From positions 1-5,419 of the forward strand of contig DAIRDJ010000237.1 in NCBI GenBank assembly GCA_036796215.1: a DNA stretch of 5,419 nt. Direction: 5' to 3'. Of the stretch, positions 1-5,419 are shown in pieces. A model generated the notes under the pieces. The model saw nothing but the letters and a program-made list of their open reading frames with translations. It did no database searches and was not told the origin of the DNA. How positions within the stretch are numbered: the first letter of the stretch is position 1; each line of letters starts with the position of its first letter. A program made the translations under genes and the position numbers. Source of the stretch: SLRI01 sp036796215 (GTDB lineage: Bacteria; Pseudomonadota; Alphaproteobacteria; Geminicoccales; Geminicoccaceae).

Positions 1-66
1 GCCTTCGGGCGGCGCGTCGACCGGAGCCGCGAAGCGATCCGGAGCGCCGCTTTGAGCGGCTCGTGA
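1..66 (+). other. Left-edge region; possible 3' end of a plus-strand gene
   Basis: Reading from base 1, the plus strand is open for 21 codons and ends at TGA 64-66, six bases before a terminator-like hairpin. That layout would suit the last codons of a gene entering from the left. The peptide is short, rich in Arg, Ala and Ser, and matches no family I recognise. Two short dyads also lie here: CCGGA at 21-25 with TCCGG at 38-42, and GCCGC at 46-50 with GCGGC at 56-60. The stretch could therefore instead be an untranslated, structured region. The window is too short to decide. Confidence 0.25.
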
Positions 67-68
67 TT

Positions 69-97
69 AAAGCCCCGGGCTTTGCCGGGGGATACTT
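69..97. terminator. Terminator-like hairpin, possibly bidirectional
   Basis: CCCCGG at 73-78 pairs with CCGGGG at 85-90. One extra C-G pair (80 with 84) can form if G79 bulges, leaving a TTT loop. Read on the minus strand, the stem is followed by CTTTAAT, so it could end transcripts from the Hpt gene, whose stop lies about 100 bases upstream on that strand. Read on the plus strand, it follows the TGA at 64-66 and leads into an interrupted T-rich stretch (93-107). Neither side has a long uninterrupted T tract, so this is a moderate intrinsic terminator candidate between convergent genes. Confidence 0.55.
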
Positions 98-188
98 ACT
101 TTTGACTTCTCAGGGAGGACAACGGCGCCCCGCTGTCGGCTCTCGATGGTGGTGAGTGGCCTCAGCCCGCAGGCCGCGCGGGGATCGG

Positions 189-551
189 CTATTGCTGCTG
201 CTGCTGAACTTTCCAGCCCACAGTTGGTACGGTGGTCGGCTGATGGTTCTGCTCGAAGTCGCGCCAGGTGGCGGCAAAGCTCGCTTGCAGCGCCTCCAGC
301 TGGGCTCGATCGGGCGGTGTGCGCTCGGCCGCAGCCGAGAGCTCGGCCATCCCGACCGCGCCGATATTGCCCGCAGCACCCTTCAGGCTGTGTGCGAGGG
401 ACCGCCAGGCCAAGGGATCATCGACGGCGGCCGCCAGCCCTGCCAGATAGCGCTCGGCCGTCTGCGTGAAGAGTGTCAAGAGCTCGGCCTCCAGCCGTCG
501 ATCACCATCGGTGAACGACCGGAGGCGCTCGAAATCGACAAGCTTGGACAT
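189..551 (-). CDS. Stand-alone histidine phosphotransfer (Hpt) domain protein
   Basis: This 120-residue cytoplasmic protein is a predicted phosphorelay intermediate, accepting a phosphoryl group from one receiver domain and passing it to another. The diagnostic motif is HSLKGAAGNIGA at residues 54-65. His54 is the expected phosphorylated residue, and Lys57 and Gly58 are the conserved partners. Helical segments around it (about 5-43 and 46-102) fit a four-helix Hpt bundle. No kinase, receiver or membrane segment is fused, so it is a free-standing Hpt. After about residue 102 the chain turns into a Pro/Thr-rich tail ending in five glutamines, beyond the usual Hpt fold. The ATG at 549-551 is chosen because an in-frame stop lies at 570-572 and a purine-rich GGGAAGAG (565-558) sits six bases upstream. 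It is divergent from the NAD(P)HX repair gene. Its relay partners are not in view. The Hpt assignment is firm; the pathway is unknown. Confidence 0.88.
   Translation of the reverse strand: MSKLVDFERLRSFTDGDRRLEAELLTLFTQTAERYLAGLAAAVDDPLAWRSLAHSLKGAAGNIGAVGMAELSAAAERTPPDRAQLEALQASFAATWRDFEQNHQPTTVPTVGWKVQQQQQ
195..206 (-). repeat. Short CAG trinucleotide repeat encoding the Hpt polyglutamine tail
   Basis: The plus strand has four tandem CTG units, read as CAG on the coding (minus) strand. With a following CAA they encode the five terminal glutamines just before the TAG stop. Other glutamine codons are scattered in the gene, but only here do they form a run. Such a repeat could change length by replication slippage without breaking the frame. 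Confidence 0.8.
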
Positions 552-728
552 AAGCGGCTCTTCCCATGGCTAAGCGAGCCCTGTCGTGGCGACGGCGAAG
601 CGGCCGCGCCAGCTGCGGCCTCCGCCTCGTGGCTTTCGGTGTAGCCCCTGATCTCTTAAGAATTGCCTAACGGCTGGCCCGCATTCCTGCCCAAGGGGCG
701 GCAACGATACGCAAGGGTGTGACCAAGG
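552..728. promoter_or_regulatory. Divergent intergenic region between the Hpt gene and nnrE-nnrD
   Basis: Both flanking genes read away from this 177-base stretch, so it should hold promoters for each. The only clearly A/T-rich patch is about 651-672. It contains the 8-base palindrome TCTTAAGA (654-661) and is the likeliest promoter area. A weak plus-strand match is TTTCGG (634-639) with TAAGAA (657-662) at 17-base spacing, too poor to call. A perfect dyad, GGCCGC (602-607) and GCGGCC (615-620), lies on the Hpt side and could form a hairpin in that gene's leader. No recognised operator or riboswitch was seen. Confidence 0.45.
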
Positions 729-2201
729 ATGCTCAGCGGTACGGTGTTGACGACGCGTGCCATGGCGGCGGTCGATCAGGCGGCGATGCGCGGTGGCATT
801 CCCGGAATCGTGCTCATGGAGGCTGCGGGCCGGGCGCTGGTTCGGGCGATTGTCGACCGTTTTCCGCCATGTCGCGTGCTCGTCCTCGCCGGCCCCGGCA
901 ATAACGGTGGTGACGGCTGTGTCGTCGCCCGGCGGTTGCGCGCCGCGGGTTGGCCCGTGCAGCTTGCGGCTTTCGGCGATCCGGCGCGGCTCGAGGGCGA
1001 TGCCGCCCTTGCCGCCGCCGGCTGGCCGGAGCCGATCCATCCGCTCGAGCAGGCGCCGAGCCTGACGGGTGATCTCGTCGTCGACGCGCTTTTCGGTGCC
1101 GGCCTCGATCGGCCTCTCGCACCAGCGTTGGCCCAACGCGTGGAGCGCGCGACCGCCAATCGCCGCCACATCGTCGCCGTCGACGTGCCGTCCGGCGTCG
1201 ACGGCAGCACTGGTGCTGTCTCACCCGGCACGCCGCGCGCCCAGCTCACCGTCACGTTCTGTGCGCCCAAGCCCGCCCATCTCCTGGAGCCCGCGACGGG
1301 CTTCATGGGCGAGATTGTCTGCGCCGACATCGGCATTCCGGCGGCCGTCGTCGCCGCGCACGACGGGGGCCTCAGGGTCAACACACCGGCCGAGTGGCGA
1401 ACCGGCCTCAGGGAGCGAACGCCAGCGACGCACAAATACAGCTTCGGCCATGCGCTGGTGATCGGCGGCGGGGCTGCGAGCACGGGTGCCGCGAGCATGG
1501 CAGCACTCGCGGCTGCCCGCGTTGGCGCCGGACTCGTGACCGTCGCGGCACCGACCGAGGCTCTCGGGGTCTATGCGGGGCACGGGGCCAATCTGATGAC
1601 ACGTGCCCTCGATGCGCCTCGGGATCTCGATCGGCTGCTCGCCGAGCGCCGCTTCGACGCCATTCTGCTTGGCCCCGCCGCCGGGCTCGGCCAGCGGACC
1701 GAGGCCCTGCTCGATCGCCTGCTTGTTGCGGATTGCCCTCTGGTGCTCGATGCCGACGCGCTCACTGTGCTCGGCAGGCAGGCTCGAGACAGCGGCGAGG
1801 CTCCATCCCGCCTGCCGGCCACCACCGTGCTCACGCCGCACGACGGCGAGTTCGCGCGGTTGTCGGCTGCGACCGGTGATCGCCTGGCCCGGGCGCGTAC
1901 AGCAGCACAGACGCTCGGCTGCACCGTGCTGCTAAAGGGTGCCGATACGGTGATCGCCGCCCCGGACGGCCGGGCCCGGCTCAACCCGCGTGCACCAGGA
2001 CGCCTTGCGACCGCCGGCACCGGCGATGTCCTTGCCGGGATTGTCCTGGGCCTCGTCGCGCAAGGGCTCGAGCCCTTCGATGCGGCCGCCGCTGCTGCCT
2101 GGCTGCATGGGCGAGCCGCCCGTGATTGTCCGACGCCGATGCTCGCGACGGATCTCTTGCCTGGCATCCCGAGAGCGCTTGACGCCGCGCGCGACGCTTG
2201 A
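729..2201 (+). CDS. nnrED: Bifunctional NAD(P)HX epimerase / ADP-dependent NAD(P)HX dehydratase (YjeF-type fusion)
   Basis: This 490-residue enzyme repairs NADH and NADPH damaged by hydration. The N-terminal NnrE (YjeF_N) domain interconverts R and S epimers of NAD(P)HX; the C-terminal NnrD (ribokinase-like) domain dehydrates the S form using ADP in characterised bacterial homologues. NnrE spans about 5-215: GPGNNGGDG (55-63), VDALFGAGLDRP (118-129) and VDVPSG (151-156) are its substrate and potassium-site motifs. NnrD spans about 235-485: HKYSFGHALVIGGG (235-248), LTPHDGEF (368-375), LLKGADT (401-407) and the nucleotide-site AGTGDVLAG (429-437) with Asp433. Length and domain order match the usual fusion, and no key motif is missing. 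No signal peptide or membrane helix is seen, so it is cytoplasmic. ATG 729 is the first start after an in-frame TGA at 720-722. AAGGG at 713-717 is a somewhat distant ribosome site. In many gammaproteobacteria this gene adjoins queG, tsaE and amiB; none is visible here. Confidence 0.96.
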   Translation: MLSGTVLTTRAMAAVDQAAMRGGIPGIVLMEAAGRALVRAIVDRFPPCRVLVLAGPGNNGGDGCVVARRLRAAGWPVQLAAFGDPARLEGDAALAAAGWPEPIHPLEQAPSLTGDLVVDALFGAGLDRPLAPALAQRVERATANRRHIVAVDVPSGVDGSTGAVSPGTPRAQLTVTFCAPKPAHLLEPATGFMGEIVCADIGIPAAVVAAHDGGLRVNTPAEWRTGLRERTPATHKYSFGHALVIGGGAASTGAASMAALAAARVGAGLVTVAAPTEALGVYAGHGANLMTRALDAPRDLDRLLAERRFDAILLGPAAGLGQRTEALLDRLLVADCPLVLDADALTVLGRQARDSGEAPSRLPATTVLTPHDGEFARLSAATGDRLARARTAAQTLGCTVLLKGADTVIAAPDGRARLNPRAPGRLATAGTGDVLAGIVLGLVAQGLEPFDAAAAAAWLHGRAARDCPTPMLATDLLPGIPRALDAARDA

Positions 2202-2401
2202 CGAGTGGCACTCTGCCGATCGCTGCCTTGCGGGGCGACCGTTGCAAAGACGCGACGTCGCGCGGATCCACTCCGAACTCCAGGCCGTGCATATTGCGTC
2301 TAAAGCTAACATAAGGCAGTGATTTTCACGCAAAAGTAGCCGCGTCGCGGTGTGATCCGCCAGCCGCCGGCGAGCGGCTCGGATGTCATCCGGACCATCG
2401 A
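2202..2401 (+). promoter_or_regulatory. Intergenic leader of the GGDEF-EAL gene with several inverted repeats
   Basis: This 200-base non-coding stretch should carry the promoter and leader of the downstream gene. The only A/T-rich part is about 2290-2336, the likely promoter area, but no clear -35/-10 pair stands out. TTGCGT (2294-2299) and ACGCAA (2328-2333) bracket that patch as an inverted pair, possibly an operator. Other dyads are CGCGACGTCGCG (2251-2262, a perfect 12-base palindrome), CCGCG-T-CGCGG (2340-2350), and the hairpins at 2355-2392 listed separately. No T-tract terminator follows the upstream gene, so read-through from it cannot be excluded. Confidence 0.45.
2355..2392 (+). promoter_or_regulatory. 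Nested hairpins just upstream of the GTG start of the GGDEF-EAL gene
   Basis: AGCCGC (2362-2367) pairs with GCGGCT (2374-2379) around a six-base loop. The stem extends through ATCCG (2355-2359) with CGGAT (2380-2384), giving eleven base pairs with a two-base bulge on the 5' side. The same CGGAT can instead pair with a second ATCCG (2388-2392), as part of the dyad CGGATG-T-CATCCG (2380-2392). The two pairings exclude each other. The second reaches into the weak ribosome-site sequence CCGGA (2390-2394), seven bases before the GTG. This could tune translation or serve as a protein-binding site. It matches no riboswitch I recognise, and short stems are easily formed by chance in GC-rich DNA. Confidence 0.4.
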
Positions 2402-4966
2402 GTGTCGTCTGACCAAAACACACTGCCGCCTGAGGCCTTCCTGGACGCGTTGCCGCTCGCGGCGGCTCTGCTGACGGGCTCAGGCACCGATCGGCCGATC
2501 GTGAAGGCGGCCAACGCCGCCTGGCAGGCACTGTGGCAGCCCTATGGGCAGATCCTGGTTGGTGGCCGCGACGCAACGGCAGCGCCGACCAAGGCACCCG
2601 CGGGGCTTGATCAACTCTTTGACGCTCTGGTCGATGCCGGACAGGCTCGCAGACTATGCGAGGCGGTCGCTGCCGGCTCTCGATTGGATCTGGAGCTGGC
2701 ACTCGATCTCGATGGCCCGGTCCTCTGGCGGGCTCGGGGTGCCGGGCTCGGCGCCAACTATCTCCTGACGCTCGAGCCCGTAGCGGAGCCGGAGCGTCTC
2801 GCCGCCAGCTGGCCGGGTGAGGACAGCGTGGCGATACCGACGCTGGGCTTTCGCTACACTGCCGGGTTGGCACCGGACGGCGCCTGGCACATTGGGGCGA
2901 GTGCGCCGGACTATCGCACGCTGCTCGGTCTGGGTCCGGCAAGTGACGGCTGGCTACGCCACGCTATACACGCCAGTCACCGGACCCTGCGCTCCCGCCA
3001 TCTCAAGCTCTTGGCCGGCAAACCACAGACGTTCGCCTATGAACTGGAGCTGCCCGCTGGTCGGAAGGTGACGCTCGTCGACACCGCCTTGCCGATCCGC
3101 CATCCAGGCACCGGAGAGGTCATCGGCCTCGTCGGCTGGGCGCAGTTCGGCGGCGATACCGTGGCGGCTGACACCGCTCGGATTGCCGCTGCCTCGACCA
3201 CAGGCGAGACGGCCGAGCAAAGCGATGGCGTCGGTCTCGATGGGATCGTCCAGGTGCTCGAGGCATTGGGTGTCGCGGCGCTGCTTCTCAATCGTCAGGG
3301 GCGGATCCGCGCCGCGGGCGAGAAAGCGGCGCAGCGGCTCGGCCGGATCGCGTCAAAACTCTACCTCGAGCCGGCCTGGCCATTGCTATTGACCGACGAG
3401 ACCATCGCCGATGCGTCGTTCGGGAAACTGGTCAACGATCTCCTCGACCCAGAAGGCAATGGCGAGGCCTCCTCCAGCATCAATGGTCGGGAGGATGCCA
3501 CCACAGGCCTACCGCTGGCGGTGGCACTGCGGCCGCTCGATCTTGCTTGCGACCGCCTGATCTTGGTGACGCTAGACCCGGTGTTGAGTGGCATGGCCTC
3601 GGGCCCGCCAAGAGCAATCCTGGCCAATGAAAACTCGCCTGACAGCCGGTTGCGCGATGCGCTCTACTTCGACCCCGTCACCGGCCTGCCGAATCGATTC
3701 TTGTGCCTCGATCGGCTGCGCCAGACGATCGCCCGAACGGCTGCCAATGGCGACCTCGCGGCCGTCCTGGTGCTCGAGATCGACCGTCTCGCACTCGTCG
3801 AGCGCTCCTTCGGCAGGGCCGCAGCCGATGCGCTGCTCGAGGCTCTGGCTGGACGCCTCTCGGCGGCGATCGGCGAACTCGATACGGCAGCCCATCTGGG
3901 TGACGCCCGCTTTGCGGTGGTCACTGGCAACCTCGCCGGCTTCGACGATGCTGCCCGAATTGCCCAGCTCCTGCTCGAGCAGCTGCGGGCGCCGATCGCC
4001 ACTGCCGAGCGCGAGGTCGGCACGAGGGGCCAGGTCGGAATCGCCGTCTTTCCCGATGACGGCGCGACGGCCGAGGCGCTGCTCGCGCATGCCGAGGCCG
4101 CCCTCGAGCGCGTGACCAAGGGACAGGGGCCGGCCTACCAGTTCTACAGTGCCGCGATGAACACGGCGTCATGTGACCGACTGCTGCTGGAGCAGCAACT
4201 GCTCGAGGCGATCGAGCGCGACGAGTTCCTGCTGCTCTACCAGCCGCAAATCAGCTTCGCTTCGTCACGCATCGTCGGCATGGAGGCCTTGATCCGCTGG
4301 CGCCATCCAGAGCTTGGCATGGTGCCACCGGCCGAGTTCATCCCCCTGGCCGAGGAGACTGGGGCGATCGTTCCGATCGGCGAATGGGTGATGCGGACTG
4401 CCTGCGGCGAGCTGGTACGCTGGCTCGACGCCGGTGTCGCCCCGCTGCGCCTGGCCCTCAACATCTCCGGCCGCCAATACAACGATCCGAACCTCGTGCC
4501 GAGCGTGCGCCGGGTCCTCGAGGAGACGGGCTTCCCGCCGCATCTCCTGGAGCTCGAGCTCACCGAGAGTGTCATCATGGAGGACGTGGTCGATGCCGCC
4601 AAGCGCCTGGGGGACCTGCACGCGCTCGGCATCAACCTCGCGGTCGACGACTTCGGCACGGGCTATTCGTCGCTCTCCTATCTCAAGCGCTTTCCGATCC
4701 GCTCGCTCAAGGTCGACCGGTCCTTCGTCCGCGACATCGCCCACAACGAATCGAGTGCGGCGATCGCGCGTGCCATCATCGCCTTCGGCTCGGCACTGGG
4801 CCTCAAGGTGATCGCCGAGGGCGTGGAATCCCACGACCAGTACGACATCCTGAGAGGCTGTGGCTGCGACGAGCTGCAGGGCTATCTCTTCAGCCGCCCC
4901 ATCCCCGCCGAGGAGGCGAAGAAGCTCGCGACCGAAAGACGCCATCTGCCACTGGTCCGGGTCTGA
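2402..4966 (+). CDS. PAS-like / degenerate GGDEF / EAL protein, predicted c-di-GMP phosphodiesterase
   Basis: This 854-residue protein has no signal peptide or membrane helix, so it is probably a cytoplasmic sensor enzyme that hydrolyses c-di-GMP to pGpG. The N-terminal 395 residues hold three weak PAS-like segments (about 14-125, 149-247, 283-393); their ligands are unknown. The GGDEF domain (about 418-585) starts with a typical DPVTGLPNR (424-432). However, the signature is GDARF (500-504), the metal/substrate region is LEIDRLALVE (458-467) without the usual Asn, and the I-site RxxD is GELD (491-494). Cyclase activity and product inhibition are therefore unlikely. The EAL domain (about 595-840) keeps all expected catalytic residues: Glu628 of EAL, Asn687, Glu719 and Glu722 of ELTES, Asp749-Asp750, Lys770, Glu806 and Gln826. 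GTG 2402 is the first start after an in-frame TAA at 2312 and has only a weak ribosome site. No methionine codon occurs before residue 398, which supports the GTG. A small membrane-protein gene follows after 78 bases. Confidence 0.93.
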   Translation: MSSDQNTLPPEAFLDALPLAAALLTGSGTDRPIVKAANAAWQALWQPYGQILVGGRDATAAPTKAPAGLDQLFDALVDAGQARRLCEAVAAGSRLDLELALDLDGPVLWRARGAGLGANYLLTLEPVAEPERLAASWPGEDSVAIPTLGFRYTAGLAPDGAWHIGASAPDYRTLLGLGPASDGWLRHAIHASHRTLRSRHLKLLAGKPQTFAYELELPAGRKVTLVDTALPIRHPGTGEVIGLVGWAQFGGDTVAADTARIAAASTTGETAEQSDGVGLDGIVQVLEALGVAALLLNRQGRIRAAGEKAAQRLGRIASKLYLEPAWPLLLTDETIADASFGKLVNDLLDPEGNGEASSSINGREDATTGLPLAVALRPLDLACDRLILVTLDPVLSGMASGPPRAILANENSPDSRLRDALYFDPVTGLPNRFLCLDRLRQTIARTAANGDLAAVLVLEIDRLALVERSFGRAAADALLEALAGRLSAAIGELDTAAHLGDARFAVVTGNLAGFDDAARIAQLLLEQLRAPIATAEREVGTRGQVGIAVFPDDGATAEALLAHAEAALERVTKGQGPAYQFYSAAMNTASCDRLLLEQQLLEAIERDEFLLLYQPQISFASSRIVGMEALIRWRHPELGMVPPAEFIPLAEETGAIVPIGEWVMRTACGELVRWLDAGVAPLRLALNISGRQYNDPNLVPSVRRVLEETGFPPHLLELELTESVIMEDVVDAAKRLGDLHALGINLAVDDFGTGYSSLSYLKRFPIRSLKVDRSFVRDIAHNESSAAIARAIIAFGSALGLKVIAEGVESHDQYDILRGCGCDELQGYLFSRPIPAEEAKKLATERRHLPLVRV

Positions 4967-5044
4967 CGGCGACACGCCGACACGCACACAGCTGCAACAG
5001 AAATGCTGTAGCCAGATACGTTAGAGTGCGTCAGGAGTGCCGGA
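4967..5044 (+). other. Spacer between the GGDEF-EAL gene and the small membrane-protein gene
   Basis: CGGCG (4967-4971) and CGCCG (4975-4979) form a small hairpin directly after the TGA, but no T tract follows, so it is not a convincing intrinsic terminator. ACAGC (4988-4992) and GCTGT (5005-5009) form a second weak dyad. A possible -10-like TACGTT (5017-5022) lacks a good -35. The spacer ends in a strong Shine-Dalgarno site, AGGAG (5033-5037), seven bases before the next ATG. Co-transcription and an independent promoter are both possible. Confidence 0.4.
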
Positions 5045-5368
5045 ATGACTGGCAGCATCTCGCCGATGAAGGCCGATGATGATCACGCGGGATCGCCGAG
5101 ACGGATTACCGAGCGCCGGAAGCGACCGCGCACCGCCTACCTCCTCTATCGCCGCTACCGCCTGTTCGGCCGGCTCGCGGCGGCCCTCGGCGGTGCTGCC
5201 GGGCTCGGCCTCGTCGCCTACAGCCTGCTGCCGGCGATCGCTGCCGGTGCCCGGGTGCCACCCACCACCGTCGCGGTCGCCGGCATCATCGTCGCCGGCA
5301 TGGCGCTCGTCCCCTACAGCCTCGTCCGCTGGCGCTGGCGGCTCATCAAAGAGACCCTCGACGACTGA
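5045..5368 (+). CDS. Small two-helix membrane protein of unknown function
   Basis: I do not recognise this 107-residue protein. The first 43 residues are hydrophilic and strongly basic (RRITERRKRPR at 19-29, then RRYR at 36-39). Two hydrophobic segments follow, about 44-67 and 74-94, joined by a short GARVPP loop (68-73). The tail RWRWRLIKETLDD (95-107) is basic, then acidic. By the positive-inside rule both ends should be cytoplasmic, giving a helical hairpin in the inner membrane. Gly/Ala-rich helix faces suggest tight packing or self-association. ATG 5045 is preferred because AGGAG lies seven bases upstream, a better site than any other in the window, and an in-frame TAG lies at 5009-5011. 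A later in-frame ATG at residue 8 is possible. Its position behind a c-di-GMP phosphodiesterase gene hints at a shared transcript but does not establish function. Its codon use and GC content resemble those of its neighbours. Confidence 0.75.
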   Translation: MTGSISPMKADDDHAGSPRRITERRKRPRTAYLLYRRYRLFGRLAAALGGAAGLGLVAYSLLPAIAAGARVPPTTVAVAGIIVAGMALVPYSLVRWRWRLIKETLDD

Positions 5369-5371
5369 GAG

Positions 5372-5395
5372 CCTGAAAATGAATCGATTTTCGGG
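5372..5395. repeat. Inverted repeat just after the small membrane-protein gene
   Basis: GAAAAT (5375-5380) pairs perfectly with ATTTTC (5387-5392). One T-G wobble and two C-G pairs (5372-5374 with 5393-5395) extend the stem to nine pairs around a six-base loop. The dyad begins four bases after the stop codon. It has no following T tract, so it is only a weak terminator candidate; it could also be an operator for a gene to the right. The centre overlaps the 8-base palindrome AATCGATT (5382-5389). Confidence 0.45.
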
Positions 5396-5419
5396 GTGCT
5401 GGTAGTGGTGGGACGATGG

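Noticed and set aside
156..644. Plus-strand open frame of 162 codons opposite the Hpt gene
   Set aside because: The minus strand encodes a clear HSLKGAAGNIGA Hpt motif with a ribosome site; this frame has no family resemblance.
776..1498. Minus-strand open frame of 240 codons opposite NnrE
   Set aside because: It has shadow-type composition, and the plus strand carries all the expected NnrE motifs.
2206..2220. TGGCAC resembling a sigma-54 -24 element after nnrED
   Set aside because: The matching TTGC-type -12 element is absent; the bases at the required spacing are CGAT.
1932..2942. Long minus-strand open frame (336 codons) across the end of nnrED and the start of the GGDEF-EAL gene
   Set aside because: It is rich in Arg, Pro and Ser without any domain pattern, as expected of antisense frames in high-GC DNA, and it overlaps two well-supported genes.
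3259..4560. Many CTCGAG hexamers through the GGDEF-EAL gene
   Set aside because: Most are in-frame Leu-Glu codon pairs (CTC GAG), explained by codon preference rather than a repeat element.
4265..4987. Minus-strand open frame of 240 codons opposite the EAL domain
   Set aside because: It is antisense to highly conserved EAL motifs and shows no recognisable domain of its own.
5000..5044. Promoter for the small membrane-protein gene
   Set aside because: The -10-like TACGTT has no acceptable -35 at normal spacing, so it was not called as a separate feature.
5380..5406. Tiny open frame starting at ATG 5380 (eight codons)
   Set aside because: It stops at once, lies inside an inverted repeat and has no good ribosome site.

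Overview
This is a 5.4 kb, GC-rich stretch (roughly two thirds G+C by eye, strong G/C at third codon positions) of bacterial chromosome. The gene content (a proteobacterial-type Hpt protein, an NnrE-NnrD fusion and a multi-domain GGDEF-EAL protein) suggests a high-GC proteobacterium. Nothing here settles the class (gamma or alpha). No mobile elements, CRISPR arrays, tRNA or rRNA genes were seen.

Layout. The left edge (1-66) is unresolved: a plus-strand frame stays open until a TGA at 64-66, then comes a terminator-like hairpin (73-90). A small stand-alone histidine phosphotransfer (Hpt) protein lies on the minus strand (189-551). A 177-base divergent intergenic region follows, then the bifunctional NAD(P)HX epimerase/dehydratase gene (729-2201, plus). 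Next is a 200-base intergenic region rich in short inverted repeats, which leads into a large cytoplasmic GGDEF-EAL protein (2402-4966, plus). That protein has three PAS-like segments, a degenerate GGDEF domain and an EAL domain with its catalytic residues intact. A 78-base gap separates it from a small two-helix membrane protein with basic ends (5045-5368, plus). The window ends in 51 bases with an A/T-stem inverted repeat and no complete gene.

How the genes fit together. NnrE-NnrD is a housekeeping metabolite-repair enzyme for hydrated NAD(P)H and looks independent of its neighbours. The Hpt protein should relay phosphoryl groups in a multistep phosphorelay, but no kinase or receiver domain is visible here. 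The GGDEF-EAL protein is predicted to hydrolyse c-di-GMP rather than make it. The small membrane protein may share its transcript, though the 78-base gap also allows a separate one. Placing an orphan Hpt gene near a c-di-GMP enzyme suggests signalling functions, but no physical link between them can be read from sequence.

Most notable points: the GGDEF domain has lost its active-site motif, its substrate-contact Asn and its I-site Arg, while the EAL domain is intact. The leader of that gene carries nested, partly mutually exclusive hairpins ending at its GTG start. The Hpt protein has a CAG-repeat-encoded polyglutamine tail. I found no convincing evidence of a wholly new system.
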